Source: Aliiroseovarius sp. M344
GTDB lineage: Bacteria; Pseudomonadota; Alphaproteobacteria; Rhodobacterales; Rhodobacteraceae
Assembly: GCF_025140835.1 (NCBI RefSeq)
Contig: NZ_CP081153.1
Location: forward strand, 930,001 to 994,000
Length of the DNA: 64,000 bases
Direction of reading: 5' to 3'
Every line of letters begins with the position of its first letter. Positions within the stretch are counted from its first letter, which is position 1. A program made the position numbers and the translations under genes. Of the stretch, positions 53,443 to 62,113 are shown piece after piece. A model generated the notes under the pieces. That model had not been told where the DNA came from and did no database searches. It saw only the letters and a program-made list of their open reading frames with translations.

Positions 53443-53559
53443 CTAAAGCGTTTCGAATAAAACCTGAGGCAGGGATCATTCGAAATACCGTTCAACATTT
53501 CAACGTTCCGCGCGTCTCGCCAAAAACCGGTGTCGCAGGTTTTTCTCGAAACGCTTTAG
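53443..53559. repeat. 117-bp element with long imperfect terminal inverted repeats
   Basis: Left end CTAAAGCGTTTCGA and right end TCGAAACGCTTTAG are perfect 14-bp inverted repeats. The similarity continues inward (AAAACCTG / CAGGTTTT) to about 30 bp with few mismatches. It is non-coding and looks like a REP/MITE-like element. Its right end supplies the stop codon of the minus-strand flavodoxin-like gene. Confidence 0.75.
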
Positions 53560-54110
53560 GCTTCGGACCACCGCTTTGTAGCCAACAGGATACGTGCGCC
53601 GAACCGCCGCGCAGTGGCAAGATCCTCGGCCGGCAGATCGTCGGCTTGGCCCAATTGCTCGGTCACCATTAGACCCAGCCAGCTTCCGTCTCGATTGACG
53701 CCGGGCATATCTGGTTTCACCGGAGCGCCGATGTCAGATTGGCCGACCCAGATCATACCCATTTGTGCAGCATAAATGGAAAGACGTTGAAGTGTTGCAA
53801 GCTTGTCGCCCGACGGGTGGATGGCGGTCGTGAAGCCGGCTGCGATTTTGTCGACCCACAGACCATGCTCCCACCTTGTGTCGACCTCTTCGAGAAACTG
53901 GCTGAATCGCGCCGCGGCGGAGCCCATATAGGTGGGCGCGCCGAAAATAATTGCGTTTGCCGCGTCGAGTGCGGCCCAATCATCTTGGGTCATGACCTCA
54001 ACATCAATAAGGCGCGCGGACTTGCCGACGCCCTCGGCAATCGCGGCAGCAATACGTCTGGTGTGACCAAAACCCGAGAAATAGGGCAGGCATATCAATA
54101 GTTTTTCCAT
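53556..54110 (-). CDS. Flavodoxin-like NAD(P)H-quinone oxidoreductase family protein
   Basis: 184 residues. FMN phosphate loop near the N-terminus (YFSGFGHTRRIA, about 10-21), FGAPTYMGSAAARFSQFLE second loop (about 57-75) and a WrbA-type insertion. Likely a cytoplasmic FMN-dependent reductase. The last codons run into the inverted-repeat element, which provides the TAA. Partner and substrate unknown. Confidence 0.82.
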   Translation of the reverse strand: MEKLLICLPYFSGFGHTRRIAAAIAEGVGKSARLIDVEVMTQDDWAALDAANAIIFGAPTYMGSAAARFSQFLEEVDTRWEHGLWVDKIAAGFTTAIHPSGDKLATLQRLSIYAAQMGMIWVGQSDIGAPVKPDMPGVNRDGSWLGLMVTEQLGQADDLPAEDLATARRFGARILLATKRWSEA

Positions 54111-54164
54111 CCTGCCAAGATGACGAAACTGGTGAAGGTGTCAAAGGTAAGTTAGACTTTCGGC

Positions 54165-54827
54165 ATGTGCGGACGAATTGCCATGACCTTGCCTCCGGAT
54201 GCGATGGCGCAGCTTTTCGCGGCACAACCGGCGAACAATCTGCCCACCGTCCCAAATTTCAATGTCTGCCCGACCACACAGGTCTCGGTCGTCTCTCTGA
54301 TGGGAGGGGCGCGCCGGTTGAGCGCGATGCGCTGGGGGTTCTTGCCGCGCTGGTACAAAGCTCTCAATGATGGCCCCTTGCTGATCAACGCGCGGGCCGA
54401 AACCATCGCCGAAAAACCAGCGTTTCGCGAGGCGTGCCGCGCGCGAAGGTGCCTCGTCCCAATGGATGGGTTTTACGAATGGGAACGCTCTGGCGATAAG
54501 AAACTACCCTATTTCGTTCGCAGTTCTGACGGTAAGCCTCTGTTCTGTGCCGGGATATGGCAAGATTGGGAGGATGCGGGCGAGGTCTTGTCGACCTTTG
54601 CAATCGTGACAACCAATGCGCCATCCCCCTTGTCCGATATTCACCACCGCTGCCCGGTGATCATCAAACAAGCGCATTGGGGCAAGTGGCTGGGCGAGGA
54701 CGGGCACGGCGCCGCAAAGTTGATGATGCCGCCTGAGGATGGCGCGCTGAGGATGCACAGGGTATCGACCGAAGTGAACTCAAACCGTGCAACAGGGCCG
54801 CAATTGGTTGAACCCTTTGAAGAGTAG
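54165..54827 (+). CDS. SRAP-domain protein (YedK/HMCES family) for abasic-site protection
   Basis: 220 residues. Cys2 after removal of Met (MCGRIAMT) is the residue that crosslinks to abasic sites; Asn and Glu (NFNVCPTTQ, NARAETIAEKPAF) and His (HHRCPVII) complete the active site. The ATG is fixed by the need for Cys at position 2. Covalently shields abasic sites in single-stranded DNA. It stands alone, divergent from the flavodoxin-like gene. Confidence 0.93.
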   Translation: MCGRIAMTLPPDAMAQLFAAQPANNLPTVPNFNVCPTTQVSVVSLMGGARRLSAMRWGFLPRWYKALNDGPLLINARAETIAEKPAFREACRARRCLVPMDGFYEWERSGDKKLPYFVRSSDGKPLFCAGIWQDWEDAGEVLSTFAIVTTNAPSPLSDIHHRCPVIIKQAHWGKWLGEDGHGAAKLMMPPEDGALRMHRVSTEVNSNRATGPQLVEPFEE

Positions 54828-54930
54828 GTATCGTGTTGCCCTAATTCGGGTTGCGGCAATTTGGGCGAAACGGACCGATTGACCCGAGAGTTCCTCAAGG
54901 CTAATCCGCACATGCTGTCAGGAGGAAATG

Positions 54931-56457
54931 ATGTACGAAGAAAACCACCTTGCCCGCGCCATTTCCATGGCTTCAGATGGGCGGCATGACGCAACCTTCC
55001 TGATCGACGGGCGCAGCGGAAAAACGACAAGCTATGGCGTGTTCTGGGCCAATGCGGAACGCATGGCGGCGGCACTGGTTGGGATGGGGTTGCAACCCGG
55101 TGACCGGGTGGCGGTGCAAACGCCGAAAGAACCAGCGATGTTAGAGCTTTACGTGGGCACCGTTCTGGCAGGCGGGGTTTTTCTGCCATTGAACACAGCT
55201 TATACTGCGGACGAGATTGGCTATTTCCTTGGTGATGCCGCGCCTCGGGTCTTTGTATGTGACCCGGAAAAGGTCGAGGCGCTGACCCAAGTGGCCCAAC
55301 ATGCAGGTGTTGCCCATGTCCAGACATTGGGTGCAGGTGAAGACGGCAATTTGGTCAAGATGCGGGACGCGCAGCCTGCTGGTTTCAAAGCGGTCCCACG
55401 CGATCCGCTGGACTTGGCAGCGATCCTCTATACCTCGGGCACGACCGGGCGATCAAAGGGCGCGATGTTGACCCATCGGGCGCTTGCCTCGAACAGTCAG
55501 ACCCTACGGGACTATTGGCGCTTCACTGAAAAAGACGTTTTGATCCACGCCCTGCCAATCTTTCATACCCACGGGTTGTTCGTTGCGACCAATGTCACAT
55601 TGATGGCAGGCGGTTCGGCTATTTTTCTGCCAGCATTCGATGCTGAGGCGATCATCGAGGTGATGCCAAACGCGACAGCGCTGATGGGGGTGCCCACATT
55701 TTATACGCGCCTTCTGAAAGACCCGCGACTGGCGGACGCGTCCAAGAACATGCGGTTGTTTGTGTCCGGGTCTGCGCCGCTTCTGGCGGAAACGCATGAC
55801 CGATGGCGCGAGATCACGGGTCACGCGATCCTAGAGCGATATGGCATGACCGAGACCAACATGAACACATCGAACCCTTATTATGGCGACAGGCGGGCCG
55901 GCACGGTTGGTCTGCCACTGCCGGGTGTCGAGGTGAAAGTCTGTGATCCAGACTCCGGCGAGACCTTACCTGATGGCGACATTGGGGTGCTTGAAGTGCG
56001 CGGGGAGAACGTTTTCGCGGGCTATTGGCAGATGCCCGAAAAAACCGCCGAAGAATTGCGTGAAGATGGGTGGTTCATCACCGGTGATCTCGCGATGATG
56101 GATGCGACGGGCTATGTCACCATCGTCGGGCGCAGCAAGGACCTGATCATCACGGGCGGCTTTAATGTTTATCCAAAAGAGGTCGAAGGCGTGATCGACG
56201 ATCTGCCCGGCATCGTGGAGAGCGCTGTCATTGGTGTACCGCATGAGGATTTCGGAGAAGCTGTGGTGGCAATTGTCGTCGCCCAGCCGGGCGTTTCGGT
56301 AGATGAAGCCGCGATCATGGACGGTGTCGGGCGCAGTCTGGCGAAGTTCAAGCAGCCAAAGCGGGTGATCGTAGTCGACGAGTTGCCACGCAATACGATG
56401 GGCAAGGTGCAGAAAAATGTGCTGCGTAAGACCTATGCCGATATTTTGAAAGCGTAG
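54931..56457 (+). CDS. matB: Malonyl-CoA synthetase
   Basis: 508-residue ANL ligase that makes malonyl-CoA from malonate, CoA and ATP. It matches Rhodopseudomonas MatB closely as I recall it: AAILYTSGTTGRSKGAML, RYGMTETNMNTSNPYYGDRRAG, GRSKDLIITGGFNVYPKE, LPRNTMGKVQKNVLR. ATG 54931 is preferred over 54928 by Shine-Dalgarno spacing (GGAGG 5 nt upstream). No malonyl-CoA decarboxylase or malonate carrier adjoins it. Confidence 0.93.
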   Translation: MYEENHLARAISMASDGRHDATFLIDGRSGKTTSYGVFWANAERMAAALVGMGLQPGDRVAVQTPKEPAMLELYVGTVLAGGVFLPLNTAYTADEIGYFLGDAAPRVFVCDPEKVEALTQVAQHAGVAHVQTLGAGEDGNLVKMRDAQPAGFKAVPRDPLDLAAILYTSGTTGRSKGAMLTHRALASNSQTLRDYWRFTEKDVLIHALPIFHTHGLFVATNVTLMAGGSAIFLPAFDAEAIIEVMPNATALMGVPTFYTRLLKDPRLADASKNMRLFVSGSAPLLAETHDRWREITGHAILERYGMTETNMNTSNPYYGDRRAGTVGLPLPGVEVKVCDPDSGETLPDGDIGVLEVRGENVFAGYWQMPEKTAEELREDGWFITGDLAMMDATGYVTIVGRSKDLIITGGFNVYPKEVEGVIDDLPGIVESAVIGVPHEDFGEAVVAIVVAQPGVSVDEAAIMDGVGRSLAKFKQPKRVIVVDELPRNTMGKVQKNVLRKTYADILKA

Positions 56458-56517
56458 GGGGCTTTGCCCCTCTTGGCTGCGCCAATTCACCCCAGGATAT
56501 TTTTGGCCAGAAGAAGC
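56457..56517 (+). repeat. Dispersed intergenic hairpin repeat, copy 3
   Basis: Begins at the matB stop codon. Hairpin GGGGC-TTT-GCCCC (56458-56470), then a C-rich part, CCCCAGGATATTTTTGGCC and AGAAGAAG. Same arrangement as 38523-38588. It may serve as the matB terminator. Confidence 0.78.
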
Positions 56518-56525
56518 CTTTGGCT

Positions 56526-57851
56526 TTAACGCGGTGGCGGGCCGTCTTTGAAGCGATACCCCAAGAACGCGCCGTGCAGATAGGTGCGGCGCAGTTTAGG
56601 GAATGGGAAGCGGGGCAGGGTGCGGGTATGCACTGGCAGCACAGAGCTTTGGCCAAGCGCCATATCTGCAAGCCTTGCGCCGACCCACGTCGCCATTGCC
56701 ACACCATTACCGTGATAGTTCAATCCCGCCCAGGCGTTTTCCCAGTCGCCAATCGGCCCGGCATAAGGCAGAAGATCGCGCGACAGGCTGATAAGCCCCG
56801 ACCAGAAATGTGGCGTGTCGACATTGGCCCAGACCGGGAACAAAGCGCCAAGTTCCCGACTTAGCCTGGCTCTCATTGCGGCCTGACCCTGTACGCTGGC
56901 CGATATGTTCCCCCGGGCGCCAAACAGGAAGCGCCGGTCGGGCAACAGGCGAAAGTAATGCAGAAGGTTCCGGCTGTCATAAGCCATCAGGTCCGTGGTC
57001 CAGCCTTGCGCTGTGATCTCAGCGTCGGATAGCGGTCGCGTCAAAAGGATGTTGGATTGCACGGGCAAATAGCGCCCGGTGAGCCAGTCGGGCACCCCGT
57101 CCGTGCTGTAGCCGTTTGTCGCGAGGATGATCTTGTCGGCGGTCAGCTGACCGTTTGGTGTGTCGAGGACATATTTGGCGTAGGTCTGCGCGATCTTTTT
57201 GACAGGGCTGTTGCCAAGTACGTCCACTCCGGCGTGACGTGCCGCGTTGGCCAGGCCGGCTGCGTATTTTCCCGGGTTGAGTGCGAAGCCCACGCGGACA
57301 TGAAGTCCACCATGGAACGCACCATTCATGCCGCGGTTTATGAGTTCCGAGCGCTCTATCAGATCGGCAACTACACCATACTGTGTCCATTCGCTTTGGT
57401 CCCCGCGCAGATCAGACAGCATACGAGGATGATGGGCCAGTTTAAGCTCGCCGTCTGAATGGGTATCGGCATCGATATCGTGTGTGACAAGCAGCTGTGC
57501 CACAAGATCAATCGCCGCGCGCTGGGCATTGAAATAGGCCAACGCCGCGTCAGCGCCGAAACGCTTGCGGATCGCGCTCAGACCTCGTTTGTCTCCGCCG
57601 ACGGAGCAAAATCCACCATTGCGGCCGGATGCACCCCAACCTGGCGTTTTTGCCTCAAGCAGCGTGACTTGCACCCCGGCTTGCGCCAAATGAAGCGCGG
57701 CAGAAAGGCCGGTGTAGCCGCCGCCGACGATTGCCACTTCGGTTTGGGTGTCCTCCGCCAGCGATGGCCAATCGCCTTGTGGGCGGGGCCAAATGCACTC
57801 TGCACGTGCAGCGTCGCCGTAAGCGTAGTCTTCATAAATACGGCGCGGCAT
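56526..57851 (-). CDS. puuB: FAD-dependent oxidoreductase, probable gamma-glutamylputrescine oxidase
   Basis: 441 residues. DAO-family FAD motif VAIVGGGYTGLSAALHLAQAG (about 38-58), then the covalent-type GASGRNGGF segment, and the C-terminal GLNYHGNGVAMATWVG FAD contact. In the Puu pathway the enzyme oxidises gamma-glutamylputrescine to the aldehyde. Lies 5 bp downstream of the puuA-like gene, which supports PuuB; other polyamine or N-methyl amino acid oxidases are possible. Confidence 0.85.
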   Translation of the reverse strand: MPRRIYEDYAYGDAARAECIWPRPQGDWPSLAEDTQTEVAIVGGGYTGLSAALHLAQAGVQVTLLEAKTPGWGASGRNGGFCSVGGDKRGLSAIRKRFGADAALAYFNAQRAAIDLVAQLLVTHDIDADTHSDGELKLAHHPRMLSDLRGDQSEWTQYGVVADLIERSELINRGMNGAFHGGLHVRVGFALNPGKYAAGLANAARHAGVDVLGNSPVKKIAQTYAKYVLDTPNGQLTADKIILATNGYSTDGVPDWLTGRYLPVQSNILLTRPLSDAEITAQGWTTDLMAYDSRNLLHYFRLLPDRRFLFGARGNISASVQGQAAMRARLSRELGALFPVWANVDTPHFWSGLISLSRDLLPYAGPIGDWENAWAGLNYHGNGVAMATWVGARLADMALGQSSVLPVHTRTLPRFPFPKLRRTYLHGAFLGYRFKDGPPPR

Positions 57852-57856
57852 GGGGG

Positions 57857-59203
57857 TTATAGGCGGCCAAGATACGCGCGGTATTCGATATGGCTGATCT
57901 CATTGGTCAGTTGGTCGATCTCATCCAGTCGTACTGCGGAATAGATGTCGCGGTAGCGTTCACCAAAGATATCAGCGGCGATGTCGGATTGCGAGAACCG
58001 GTCCACGGCGCGGATCCAGTCAGCAGTCAGGCGCGGCGCGGGTTCAGCATTCGGGTCGTCCAGTGGCAAGGGCAGGTCAGGTTTGTGTTCCAATCCGTGC
58101 AATATGCCGCCCAGAATGGCGGCGATCACCAAGTAGGGGTTCACATCTGCACCGGCGATCCGGTGTTCCAGCCTGGCTCCGGGGCCCGAGACCTCGGGCA
58201 AGCGAATCCCAGCGGCGCGGTTGTCATAGCCCCAATCTGGTGCCGAAGGAGAGAAATCCAACGGGCGATAGCGGCGGTAGGAGTTGAGGTGCGGCGCAAA
58301 TATTGCCTGAAGATCGCGCATCGTCTCGAGCGATCCGCCAACAGCGGCACGCAATGTATCAGAAGCCGTTCCGCTGCCGTCGTCAAAGATGTTTTTGCCA
58401 TCCTGATCCACGACCGACGCGTGCAGATGCATCCCATTGCCGGGAAAGTTGGCATAGGGCTTGGCCATGAAAGTAGCTTCAAACCCGTGATTTCGCGCAA
58501 CGCCACGCACCAACCGCTTGAACAACAGCGCCATGTCGGCTGCTTTCATAACGTCATCCGTGTGGTGGAAGTTCACTTCGAACTGGCCGGGTCCATATTC
58601 TGCGATCAGCGTATCGGTGGCGATCCCCTGTTGCGCAGACATTTCCAGAATTTCGTCCAACACATCTTGGGTGCGCTCCAGCACTTCAAGGTCATAATTC
58701 TGCGCGTCCGGGCTGCGGACGGGTGGGGTGGGTGCCTCGTCTTCGCTTTGGCGGGGCTGAATCAGATAGAATTCCAATTCACTTGCCAACACGGGGTGCC
58801 AGCCTTTTTCGTGAAACCGGTCGACCATATTCGCCAGCAACTTGCGCGAAGACAGTTCACTGATCAGGCCCGTGTCTGGATCGAGCATTTCGACCTGTAC
58901 TTGCACCATATTGCCCTTGGCCCATGGAACCGGCCTGAGCGAGCCGGGGATTGGAACGATGCGCCCATCCGGGTCGCCAACGATGATGCCCAAACCCGTT
59001 TCCGAGACCTCTGCGCCCAGAATATTGGGGGCATAGGTGGAATGGGGCAGGCGCACGGCGCCCTCGGACAGCTTCTTTTCGTCATCACCCGGCAGCCATT
59101 TGCCACGCAACACGGCATTGATGTCGCATAACATCAGTTCGATCCGGTCAGGGCGCCCATGCTTTTCGCAGTATTGGGCATATTCTTTAAGAAAATCGCT
59201 CAT
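57857..59203 (-). CDS. puuA: Gamma-glutamylpolyamine synthetase (PuuA-type glutamine synthetase)
   Basis: 448 residues. Glutamine-synthetase catalytic motifs: FEVNFHHTDDV (glutamate/metal), NGMHLHASV, RLEHRIAGADVNPYLVIAAIL. ATP-dependent ligation of glutamate to putrescine or another amine. Length and residues fit the PuuA/GlnT group rather than housekeeping GlnA. Overlaps potI by 4 bp, so it is part of the transporter transcript. Confidence 0.88.
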   Translation of the reverse strand: MSDFLKEYAQYCEKHGRPDRIELMLCDINAVLRGKWLPGDDEKKLSEGAVRLPHSTYAPNILGAEVSETGLGIIVGDPDGRIVPIPGSLRPVPWAKGNMVQVQVEMLDPDTGLISELSSRKLLANMVDRFHEKGWHPVLASELEFYLIQPRQSEDEAPTPPVRSPDAQNYDLEVLERTQDVLDEILEMSAQQGIATDTLIAEYGPGQFEVNFHHTDDVMKAADMALLFKRLVRGVARNHGFEATFMAKPYANFPGNGMHLHASVVDQDGKNIFDDGSGTASDTLRAAVGGSLETMRDLQAIFAPHLNSYRRYRPLDFSPSAPDWGYDNRAAGIRLPEVSGPGARLEHRIAGADVNPYLVIAAILGGILHGLEHKPDLPLPLDDPNAEPAPRLTADWIRAVDRFSQSDIAADIFGERYRDIYSAVRLDEIDQLTNEISHIEYRAYLGRL

Positions 59204-60012
59204 TTTATAGCTTCCTGCTCGTCTTTCTGACGTTTGGCGATGGACCGTTTGGAGGCCAGCGAGGCCCCGATAACCCCAATGGTAACAAGGCCAATCATGA
59301 TGGTGGACAGCGCGTTGATTTCTGGGCTGACACCCAATCGCACCGCCGAGAAAATCTTGATCGGCAGGGTTGTTGAGCTTGGCCCGGATGTGAACGAGGC
59401 GATCACAAGGTCATCCAGCGACAGCGTGAAAGCCAGCAGCCAACCGGATACTACCGCGGGCATAATGATGGGCAGGGTGACAAGGCGGAATGCCTCAAAG
59501 CCCGTGCAGCCCAGATCAAGCGCGGCTTCTTCCAGAGACTGATCGAAAGTTACCAGCCGCGACGACACCACAACCGACACAAAACACATCGAGAATGTGG
59601 TGTGCGCCAGCACAATGGTCAGTATCCCACGGTCCAGCCCGATGGAAATGAACAACAGCAAGAGCGACAGGCCGGTGATCACTTCTGGCATCACGAGCGG
59701 GGCGTAGATCATACCCGAAAAAATCGTGCGACCCGGGAAGCGGCCCGCGCGCACCATGACATAAGCCGCCATTGTGCCCAAAACGGTTGCGATCGAGGAT
59801 GACATCACGGCCACTTTCAACGTGACCCACGCGGCATCCAAGAAGGCCTCGTTGCGGAACAACTCTCCGTACCACTTGGTCGAGAAGCCCGCCCAAACGG
59901 TCACGAGCTTACCGGCATTGAATGAGTAGGTGATCAATATCAACATTGGGATATAGAGAAACGCAAACCCCAGTGTCAGGGAAACTGCGTTGAACCAGGA
60001 CAGACGTCTCAT
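59200..60012 (-). CDS. potI: Polyamine ABC transporter permease PotI
   Basis: 270 residues, six hydrophobic helices, EAA loop visible in SLEEAALDLGCTGFEAFRLVTLPIIMP. Forms the channel with PotH. ATG 60012 (MRRLSWFNAV) overlaps the potH stop by 4 bp; the longer frame is inside potH and Arg-rich. Confidence 0.9.
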   Translation of the reverse strand: MRRLSWFNAVSLTLGFAFLYIPMLILITYSFNAGKLVTVWAGFSTKWYGELFRNEAFLDAAWVTLKVAVMSSSIATVLGTMAAYVMVRAGRFPGRTIFSGMIYAPLVMPEVITGLSLLLLFISIGLDRGILTIVLAHTTFSMCFVSVVVSSRLVTFDQSLEEAALDLGCTGFEAFRLVTLPIIMPAVVSGWLLAFTLSLDDLVIASFTSGPSSTTLPIKIFSAVRLGVSPEINALSTIMIGLVTIGVIGASLASKRSIAKRQKDEQEAIK

Positions 60013-60899
60013 TTCTCGGCCTCCCTCTGTTTTTCCTCGTTCCGCTGGAACAGGACAATCGGGATGATCAGCAGAAGAAGCAGGATCACGGCCACTGCCG
60101 ATGCGACCGGCCAGTCGCGGTTCGAGAAGAATTCTTCCCACAGAACCTTACCGATCATCAGTGTTTTCGATCCGCCCAGCAGCGCCGGGATGACAAATTC
60201 GCCCATCGCCGGAATGAAAACGAGGAAAGACCCGGCAATTATCCCCTGTTTAGACAGCGGCATGGTCACCAGCCAGAAGGCTTTCAAGCGCGAACAGCCC
60301 AGATCCTCGGCCGCTTCCAGCAGGCTTTCGTCCAGCCGTTCCAGCGCCGAATAGATCGGCAGCACCATGAATGGCAGATAGGTGTAAACAATGCCGATAT
60401 AGACGGCGAGGTTGGTGTTCAGGATGACCAATGGTTCCTGAATGATCCCCAGATACATCAAAAGCTGGTTCAGCAGACCTTCGTTCGACAGGATGGCTTT
60501 CCACGAATAAACACGGATCAGGAAGCTGGTCCAAAATGGCAGGATGATCAGCATCATCAGCGTCGGTCGCCATTCATCCGGTGCACGGGTCATACCATAG
60601 GCAATCGGATAGCCGACCATCAGTGTAAGAATGGTCGAGATAATGGCGATCTTCAGGCTGGACAGGTAGGCTTTCCAGTATAGGTCATCCGAGGTGAGCC
60701 ACCAGAAATTTTCCATATCCAGATCGGCCCACCAAGTGCGAATACCTTCCCAGCCCTGTGACAAATCAAGGGTCGGTGTATAGGGCGGGATCGCAAGGGC
60801 TGTGTCTGACAGGCTGATTTTCAGCACGATCAGGAAGGGCACCAGAAACAGCGCCAACAGCCACAGGTAAGGGACCGATATCAGGGCGAAGCGTCTCAT
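60009..60899 (-). CDS. potH: Polyamine ABC transporter permease PotH
   Basis: 296 residues, six membrane helices, EAA loop LDESLLEAAEDLGCSRLKAFWLVTMPLSK. Heterodimer partner of PotI. ATGA overlaps with both neighbours (potG, potI). Confidence 0.91.
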   Translation of the reverse strand: MRRFALISVPYLWLLALFLVPFLIVLKISLSDTALAIPPYTPTLDLSQGWEGIRTWWADLDMENFWWLTSDDLYWKAYLSSLKIAIISTILTLMVGYPIAYGMTRAPDEWRPTLMMLIILPFWTSFLIRVYSWKAILSNEGLLNQLLMYLGIIQEPLVILNTNLAVYIGIVYTYLPFMVLPIYSALERLDESLLEAAEDLGCSRLKAFWLVTMPLSKQGIIAGSFLVFIPAMGEFVIPALLGGSKTLMIGKVLWEEFFSNRDWPVASAVAVILLLLLIIPIVLFQRNEEKQREAEK

Positions 60900-62041
60900 G
60901 TGTTCAACACCACGCCAGCTGTTTCAGTGAAGCCAAGGTACACCGTGTCCTCCCACGTGATCTGACGACGTTGAATACGCCGCGTGTTGGCGATTTGCGC
61001 CTTGAACAGCGCACCCGAGGGTGTTTCGATCACATAGGTGGACATGTTGCCCAAATAGGCAATGTCCAGAACTTTACCCTTGATCACATTGGCCTGATCC
61101 TTTGGGCGCGATGTATAGATACTCAGCTTTTCCGGACGCACGGCAAGGGTGGCGGCACTGCCGAGTTCGATGTCCTGATGAGTGATGCCGGACAGTGCCG
61201 GTTGGCCTTCAGCCCATGAGATAGACGCGTGTCCGTCGCTGGATTTGGACACGTTGCCTTTGATCAGGTTCACGTCGCCAATAAAATCAGCGACATAAAT
61301 CGATTTCGGTTCTTCATAAATCTTCGACGGTGTGTCCACTTGAACGATCTTGCCATGGTCCATCACGGCGATCCGGCTGGCGACGGTCATCGCTTCTTCC
61401 TGATCGTGGGTCACGATCACGAAGGTGGTGCCGGTTTTTTCCTGAATGTCCATCAGTTCAAACTGCGTATCTTGGCGCAATTTCTTGTCCAAAGCGCCCA
61501 GCGGTTCGTCCAACAGTAGCAACTTGGGGGCTTTGGCGAGAGACCGCGCAAGCGCAACGCGCTGGCGCTGGCCGCCCGAGATTTGATGAGGTTTGCGGTT
61601 GGCAAATTTGTTCAGTTGCACAAGGGTCAGCATTTCTTCGACCCGCGCGGCGATCTTGTCTTTGGGCATCTTATCGCGCTTCAGGCCGAATGCGATGTTC
61701 TCTGCCACCGACAAATGTGGAAACAGCGCATAGCTTTGGAACATCATGTTCACAGCGCGTTTGTTCGGTGGGATGCGGGCGACATCTTGTCCGTCGATCA
61801 AAATCTTGCCTTCGGTCGGGGTTTCAAATCCTGCCAGCATCCGCATCATCGTGGTCTTGCCACAGCCCGACGGCCCCAACAGCGCAAAAAACTCTTGCGC
61901 ATAGATGTCGATCGACAGGTCGTCGATTGCCGTAAAATCTCCCCAGCGCTTGGTGACATTCTGAAACTGGATCAAAGGTTTGGCCTGGGGGTCTTCCCAG
62001 GGTGCGAAAACAGAGACCGGTGCGGTGGCGGTGTCAGACAT
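60896..62041 (-). CDS. potG: Polyamine ABC transporter ATP-binding protein PotG
   Basis: 381 residues. Walker A GPSGCGKT (about 56-63), ABC signature ISGGQRQR, Walker B LLLLDEPLGALD, H-loop VTHDQEEAM, and a C-terminal TOBE domain. Drives putrescine/spermidine import with PotFHI. Separated from the upstream potF gene by a strong hairpin, so its level is probably lower than that of PotF. Confidence 0.92.
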   Translation of the reverse strand: MSDTATAPVSVFAPWEDPQAKPLIQFQNVTKRWGDFTAIDDLSIDIYAQEFFALLGPSGCGKTTMMRMLAGFETPTEGKILIDGQDVARIPPNKRAVNMMFQSYALFPHLSVAENIAFGLKRDKMPKDKIAARVEEMLTLVQLNKFANRKPHQISGGQRQRVALARSLAKAPKLLLLDEPLGALDKKLRQDTQFELMDIQEKTGTTFVIVTHDQEEAMTVASRIAVMDHGKIVQVDTPSKIYEEPKSIYVADFIGDVNLIKGNVSKSSDGHASISWAEGQPALSGITHQDIELGSAATLAVRPEKLSIYTSRPKDQANVIKGKVLDIAYLGNMSTYVIETPSGALFKAQIANTRRIQRRQITWEDTVYLGFTETAGVVLNT

Positions 62042-62061
62042 GATAACCTCGGAAGGGAAAA

Positions 62062-62100
62062 AAGACGTCTCCCCCCGCCTGTTTTCACAAGCGGGGGGAG
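62062..62100 (-). terminator. Attenuating hairpin between potF and potG
   Basis: On the minus strand: 10-bp stem CTCCCCCCGC / GCGGGGGGAG with a 12-nt loop, then ACGTCTTTTTTCCC. Located in the 72-bp gap between potF and potG. It would stop part of the transcription and keep the binding protein in excess. Confidence 0.75.
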
Positions 62101-62113
62101 CAGGTTTTCAGGT

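Noticed and set aside
57890..59131. 413-residue open frame on the plus strand
   Set aside because: Antisense to the puuA-type glutamine synthetase; composition typical of a reverse-frame shadow.
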